A stretch of 64,000 nt of DNA from Sycobia sp. Sy_11 (taxonomy: Eukaryota; Arthropoda; Insecta; Hymenoptera; Epichrysomallidae): NCBI GenBank assembly GCA_018907035.1, contig JACCIC010000054.1, positions 1,818,501-1,882,500 on the forward strand, written 5' to 3'. Position 1 is the first letter of the stretch. Each line of letters opens with the position of its first letter. A program made the translations under genes and the position numbers. The notes under the pieces are model-generated. The model saw only the letters and a program-made list of their open reading frames with translations, was not told the origin of the DNA and searched no databases. Positions 60,436 to 64,000 of the stretch are shown here, in pieces.

Positions 60436-63342
60436 CGATATAATGCTAGCAAAAATTTTATTTTTTCATAAAATAAAATAATAAGTGGGCGCAACGGATT
60501 TGTTTCAAATTCAGCGAGGCACATCTGATTACATTTAAAATGAACCCTGCAGAGTTTCAGAATCTAAAGGTCTTCCATTTCCAAGATATAATATTTTCAT
60601 ACTTGTCGATTAGTTTTTATTTAAATTATATATACGGTAAAGCCATAAAAAAATTTTTTAATAAAATCCTCTAATTTTAGGGTCGCATTCGAAAAATGAG
60701 TAACATTTGAAGTTAAAAAGTAAATATATAAATATGTAAAAATATAAATATATCCTCAAAGGTGAAATTTCTTAGTTGGGGCCGGTAGAAATGCGGTTGA
60801 ATTTATACACGTCAATACAATCAGTCAATTATTTGCTAATACCGGTGTAATCAGGTAAACTTCGATCGATGATATCTGAAAATATGTAATTTTACAAATA
60901 TTACATCATTAGAAGTTTCTTGTTTGAAATATTATTCTTTCTTCAAACCCACAACCAGCAGTAAGAGTTATGATTACAAAAATCTGATTTAATTAAAGGG
61001 AAGTCATATATACTACTTACTGTCAGTAAAAAAAGTATCAAATCTTTGGAATACGAAAGCCTTAGGTTCTAAAATTCTGTAGGACTTACTTTCGATGCTG
61101 TCAGTTACCTCCTTCAATCTGCACCAAGTTCATTACATATATGTCGTGATATCTCCTCGTAAGAAATCCTCGTCAATGTTTGAGGTAAATCTTAATCATA
61201 TCTTATATTATCCCACTATTCAAAAATATCATAAAATTAGATGTTTTTTTTTTCATTTTGCCGCTTGAGCATAGCAAACCTTAACTTCCTTGACCCATAC
61301 GATTTTTTCCCTCAGAATGCATAATGGTATTCAGTAGATATCTCAAAGGGGCAAAATTTTATTTAATGTTATCTGTCGATTATAATATATAGTTTTCTTT
61401 TATGTTTCACTTTACTCCCGCGAGGTTATAGGAATAGAATTTAATAGATTATGCATCAAGAAACTCCCAGTACAATTTCTCTTCTGGCGTCGCGACGTCA
61501 TCAATTCGAACATGAGCGCAGAGAGTGTCCAATTTCGTTCTCTGACAGTTTCCACCTTAGAGCATAAACTATCCACTAGAGGAAGCCATCGGACCAGAAA
61601 GTTATGATCGGGTTAACATTGCACAAGAAAGAAATAAAAAAGATATAGATTTTCTTTCTCTGTGAAATGCAACATTCGAAGCCTTCGCTTCTCTCATGAA
61701 TCGATCACTTTTTTTTAATACAGCATATTCCTCCAGTAGTATATGATTTAAGGTTGCCATAGAAAATCATAGGTATGAGCTCTTATTTTTCTCGGTTGCA
61801 CTTTTATATCCCAAGTGGAGCGAACAGGTAGAACCATTTTTTAAATTCATATTATGGCTATTGCATGGTTCTCCCGAAATATTAGTTAAAGAAAAAAAAA
61901 CTACGTCTTCATCAGTATTAGACCACCCTCCCCATGAAGTTCATAGTTGACGATTAGTACACCCGTATCATCTTATATATCAATTATGTAGTTTATGGAC
62001 AACTCTTAATATTAATTATAATTATTCTTATTCGCGTAAAAATAAAAAATTTACATATAAGAAACTTATATTAAACAATAAATAATTTCTTATGTAGTTT
62101 TGAATAGTATATATAACATTTTTTTTAAAATAATACATGTGTTGGTAAAAAATACTTAAATTCTATTAAATTTTATTAAAGCGTTACGATCTTTACGTTA
62201 TAATTTATAATGAGATGTAAGTACAGTTCATGGAATATTAAAATACTTTCTTTAGTATCTGCTGCATGTACTCGCGTTTCAATAAAAAATTTAATAAGTT
62301 TTGCCTAACGTAATTTACGTCTCATTTGTTAAAAAAAATGTATACATATACGCCAATCTGTACTTCATAAAGCAAACATGTATTATCTGTATATATCAAG
62401 GACAACTTTAGTCAGTGCTTGGATTGCTAATTCCCCAGGTGCATTATCTACTAATGTAGTGTTCATTATATAAATGATTAATATTTGTATATCCTCATGA
62501 ATAATTGCCTTTCTGAACATAAAGCAGTAACAACTTTTTGCAATAGAAAAACTTGATTATTTTCGCGTGAAAATAATACTGGTTTCTTAATATATATAAT
62601 GACTAAATAATAAAAAACAAGGAAAGATTGTAATGAAATTACAATACTTATTCTACAAAAGAGCGACATACTCAAAAGAACATTTTATACAGTCCAAATA
62701 TGTATAATGTTCTCTCTACAAATTCTATTCACGTTGAAACTATTAAATTTTAAATGACTTATCAGAATCAGGGATTAGAGTGATTTTATACGGTTAAAAT
62801 AATTTCACTTATACGAAATTTATTTAAATACAAATCAGACATGTTAACGCGATAATTTCACGTAGAATTCACAGCGAAGATAAAAATTAAATTCATAAAT
62901 ATTTTTATCTGTCTTATAGTTTTTATAATTTTAATATATTAACTAAAATAATGACAGTCAGATTGTCCTTGTTTATTATCAATCCTCGAAGAATCTGAAA
63001 TAGAAATTCATAATAAAAATAAAATAAAATTATATTAAAAATTAAAAATAATCAAATAAAATAATAATAAAATAAAATAAAAACTTTTCTTATGCTCTGA
63101 ATCACTGTTAAACAACGTGAGAAAAGACACGATCCGTATAACATTCTTTACGAAAGTATGTTGGGATGCATTGGAAACTCACACATAACATGAAGATAAA
63201 TAAGGTTGGATCTATTACGGCCCTCCGAGTTTGCAGCGAGACAGCTGTAGTTCCCAGTAGCTTCGCGCGTTATTCCATGGAGAACGAGGGATTGATCGGA
63301 CAACACCACCCCGGCGCTGCGGTTGCTGTGGAGTTCTTTGTT
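52533..63342 (-). CDS. Sidestep-family Ig/FN3 receptor, 3' part of gene
   Basis: Six exons in 5'-3' order: 63342-63183, 58491-58129, 56243-55977, 54477-54238, 52807-52695, 52613-52533; all GT-AG, phases agreeing at every joint; 407 residues in the window. Side proteins are type I cell-surface receptors that pair with Beat ligands in axon guidance. The window holds the end of one Ig domain (GNYSCLAANSEG), then across the splice VMFAPVCK, and a full Ig domain (INLRCEVEASPN...FHWTFNNSREL...YGTFSCWASNVIG). Next come an FN3 domain (NCTAHNQSGTLIRISCFEGF, VSLYAVNAKGPSEPI), a membrane helix (ISPILIGLGGTATGLGLVV...) and a cytoplasmic tail with SVYGSLPRRWNYAEDQQ and TYYSLQRPSRY, ending in TAA at 52533. 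The Ig-Ig-FN3-TM order and the APVCK, FHWTFNNS and CFEGFDGG motifs identify the family. Which paralogue cannot be told. Signal peptide and earlier Ig exons lie right of the window. Confidence 0.88.
55198..55720 (+). repeat. dispersed repeat copy B (intronic)
   Basis: Same family and order as copy A1. AATAACAGTCAGATTGTCC and TTGTTTATGATCACTC come first, then a stretch with CTGATTGCTCCCACC, a decayed hammerhead-like motif (about 55441-55480, minus strand), and the block ATTAAATTTACATTATTGCG...GAATACTTTCAAGA. It lies in the intron between the FN3 and membrane exons of the Sidestep-like gene. Confidence 0.7.
56538..56575. repeat. (CA)n microsatellite
   Basis: About 19 CA units in a Sidestep-like intron. 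Confidence 0.98.
58884..59516. mobile_element. MITE with about 130-bp terminal inverted repeats
   Basis: The left arm starts TCCGGGCGCACATAAGGGCTG and the right arm ends with the complement, TCCGGACGCACAGGAGAGCTG read inward. The arms also share ACTTTATGTTTTTCGG, CGCTGAATCGATTTT and CAAAAATTG. The element is 633 bp and has no coding capacity. It lies in the intron between the two Ig exons of the Sidestep-like gene. No clear target duplication was found. Confidence 0.8.
60355..60431. repeat. palindrome joined to a (TA)n run
   Basis: ATATACGCTTATGAT (60355-60369) is followed by its reverse complement at 60374-60388, and then by about 22 TA units. It could extrude as a cruciform. Confidence 0.85.
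62892..63010 (+). repeat. dispersed repeat copy C (intronic)
   Basis: This matches copy B in direct orientation (AATAATGACAGTCAGATTG, TCCTTGTTTAT, GAATCTGAAATAGAAATT). Only the first block of the family is present; no hammerhead-like motif follows. It lies about 170 bp from the Ig exon at 63183-63342. Confidence 0.75.
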
Positions 63343-64000
63343 CTGGAAAAGCAGTTTCAATAATCTACTCGGCCGAACTCTGAATTTAGCCCATAACATT
63401 TCTCACTTCACTATAACGATTTTCACATATAGTTGATGCCCAATGGCTCACAGGCGGTTTTATATTTTAGCCTTCAGAATTAATCATTTAATCCTCTGAC
63501 GATCGGAATTTTTTTTTATCGACAAATGTAGCTTTTGAATTTAATCGTATATTTATATTATTGTAAAGTTACAATAATACAATTGCTTGAAAACTAGTTG
63601 CGTATATTTGTAATGTGAAAAAATCAAATACTTCAAAAATTCAAAAAGTTTTCTTAAATTTTTTGTATATTTTTAAAAAATATTTCGCTACTTATTGATC
63701 TAAAAAATAGGCAGTAGTTGATAAATTGGACAAAGATTTTGGGGTTAATTACGACTAATGATATTTCATATGATGTACGTACATAATAGCAATCTTTCTC
63801 AGTATGGAAAATATGTACCAAGATAAATGCGAGCGACTACATTATTCATTTAACGGTTTATGAACATATTTGGGCATTGAAATCACTCAATACAATGTTT
63901 TGGATTTAGTTTTAGCCACTTTTTTTCTCCAGTACTTTGTAGACAAGACAAATAAATGTATCCCAAATCGAAAAATACAGTTTATTCTGCACGTACATGA
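63343..64000. other. intron of the Sidestep-like gene, no exon seen
   Basis: AT-rich sequence upstream of the Ig exon that begins at 63342. No further Ig exon was found before the window ends. Confidence 0.5.

Overview
The window is AT-rich animal DNA with spliced genes, long introns, many microsatellites and a heavy load of decayed transposons. Gene content (a Sidestep-family receptor, APLF with tandem PBZ fingers, TSNAX) and the transposon types (mariner, BEL/Pao, Ty3/gypsy) point to an insect. I infer a hymenopteran, possibly an ant, but the sequence alone does not prove this.

Host genes, four found. (1) An APLF-like DNA-repair gene on + (15848-18162, six exons). (2) TSNAX (translin-associated factor X) on - (18247-19196, two exons), convergent with APLF, with only 84 bp between the stop codons. 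(3) A small secreted protein on - (23230-30109, four exons), tentatively of the DUF1091/CheA (MD-2-like) type, whose first intron holds a decayed 5.4 kb gypsy element. (4) The 3' half of a Sidestep-family Ig/FN3 membrane receptor on - (52533-63342, six exons), with its 5' exons beyond the right edge. I found all splice junctions by reading, and their phases agree throughout.

Mobile DNA by region. 0.8-2.1 kb is a mariner with two nonsense codons. A near-identical, inverted copy with an intact 345-aa DD34D transposase lies at 35.6-36.9 kb. 2.3-2.7 kb is an old BEL-type LTR remnant and 3.6 kb a Helitron-like 3' end. 4.7-12.75 kb is a young, complete BEL/Pao element with near-identical LTRs and a 5-bp target duplication; one in-frame TAG interrupts its polyprotein. 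13.1-15.0 kb is an inverted pair of a dispersed repeat carrying a hammerhead-ribozyme-like motif, split by a solo LTR with a perfect 5-bp duplication. Further degenerate mariners lie at 21.9, 30.4, 34.4, 40.1 and 42.2 kb. Gypsy fragments lie at 20.1, 24.5-29.9 and 32.7-34.1 kb. A decayed LINE with a tRNA-like head lies at 43.8-45.7 kb. Terminal-inverted-repeat elements lie at 47.7 and 58.9 kb.

The most interesting signals are the hammerhead-like repeat family (intact at 14.3 kb, degenerate at 14.7 and 55.4 kb), a hairpin kept with a compensatory base change between two LTR families, the possibly active mariner, and the small secreted-protein gene with a retroelement in its first intron.
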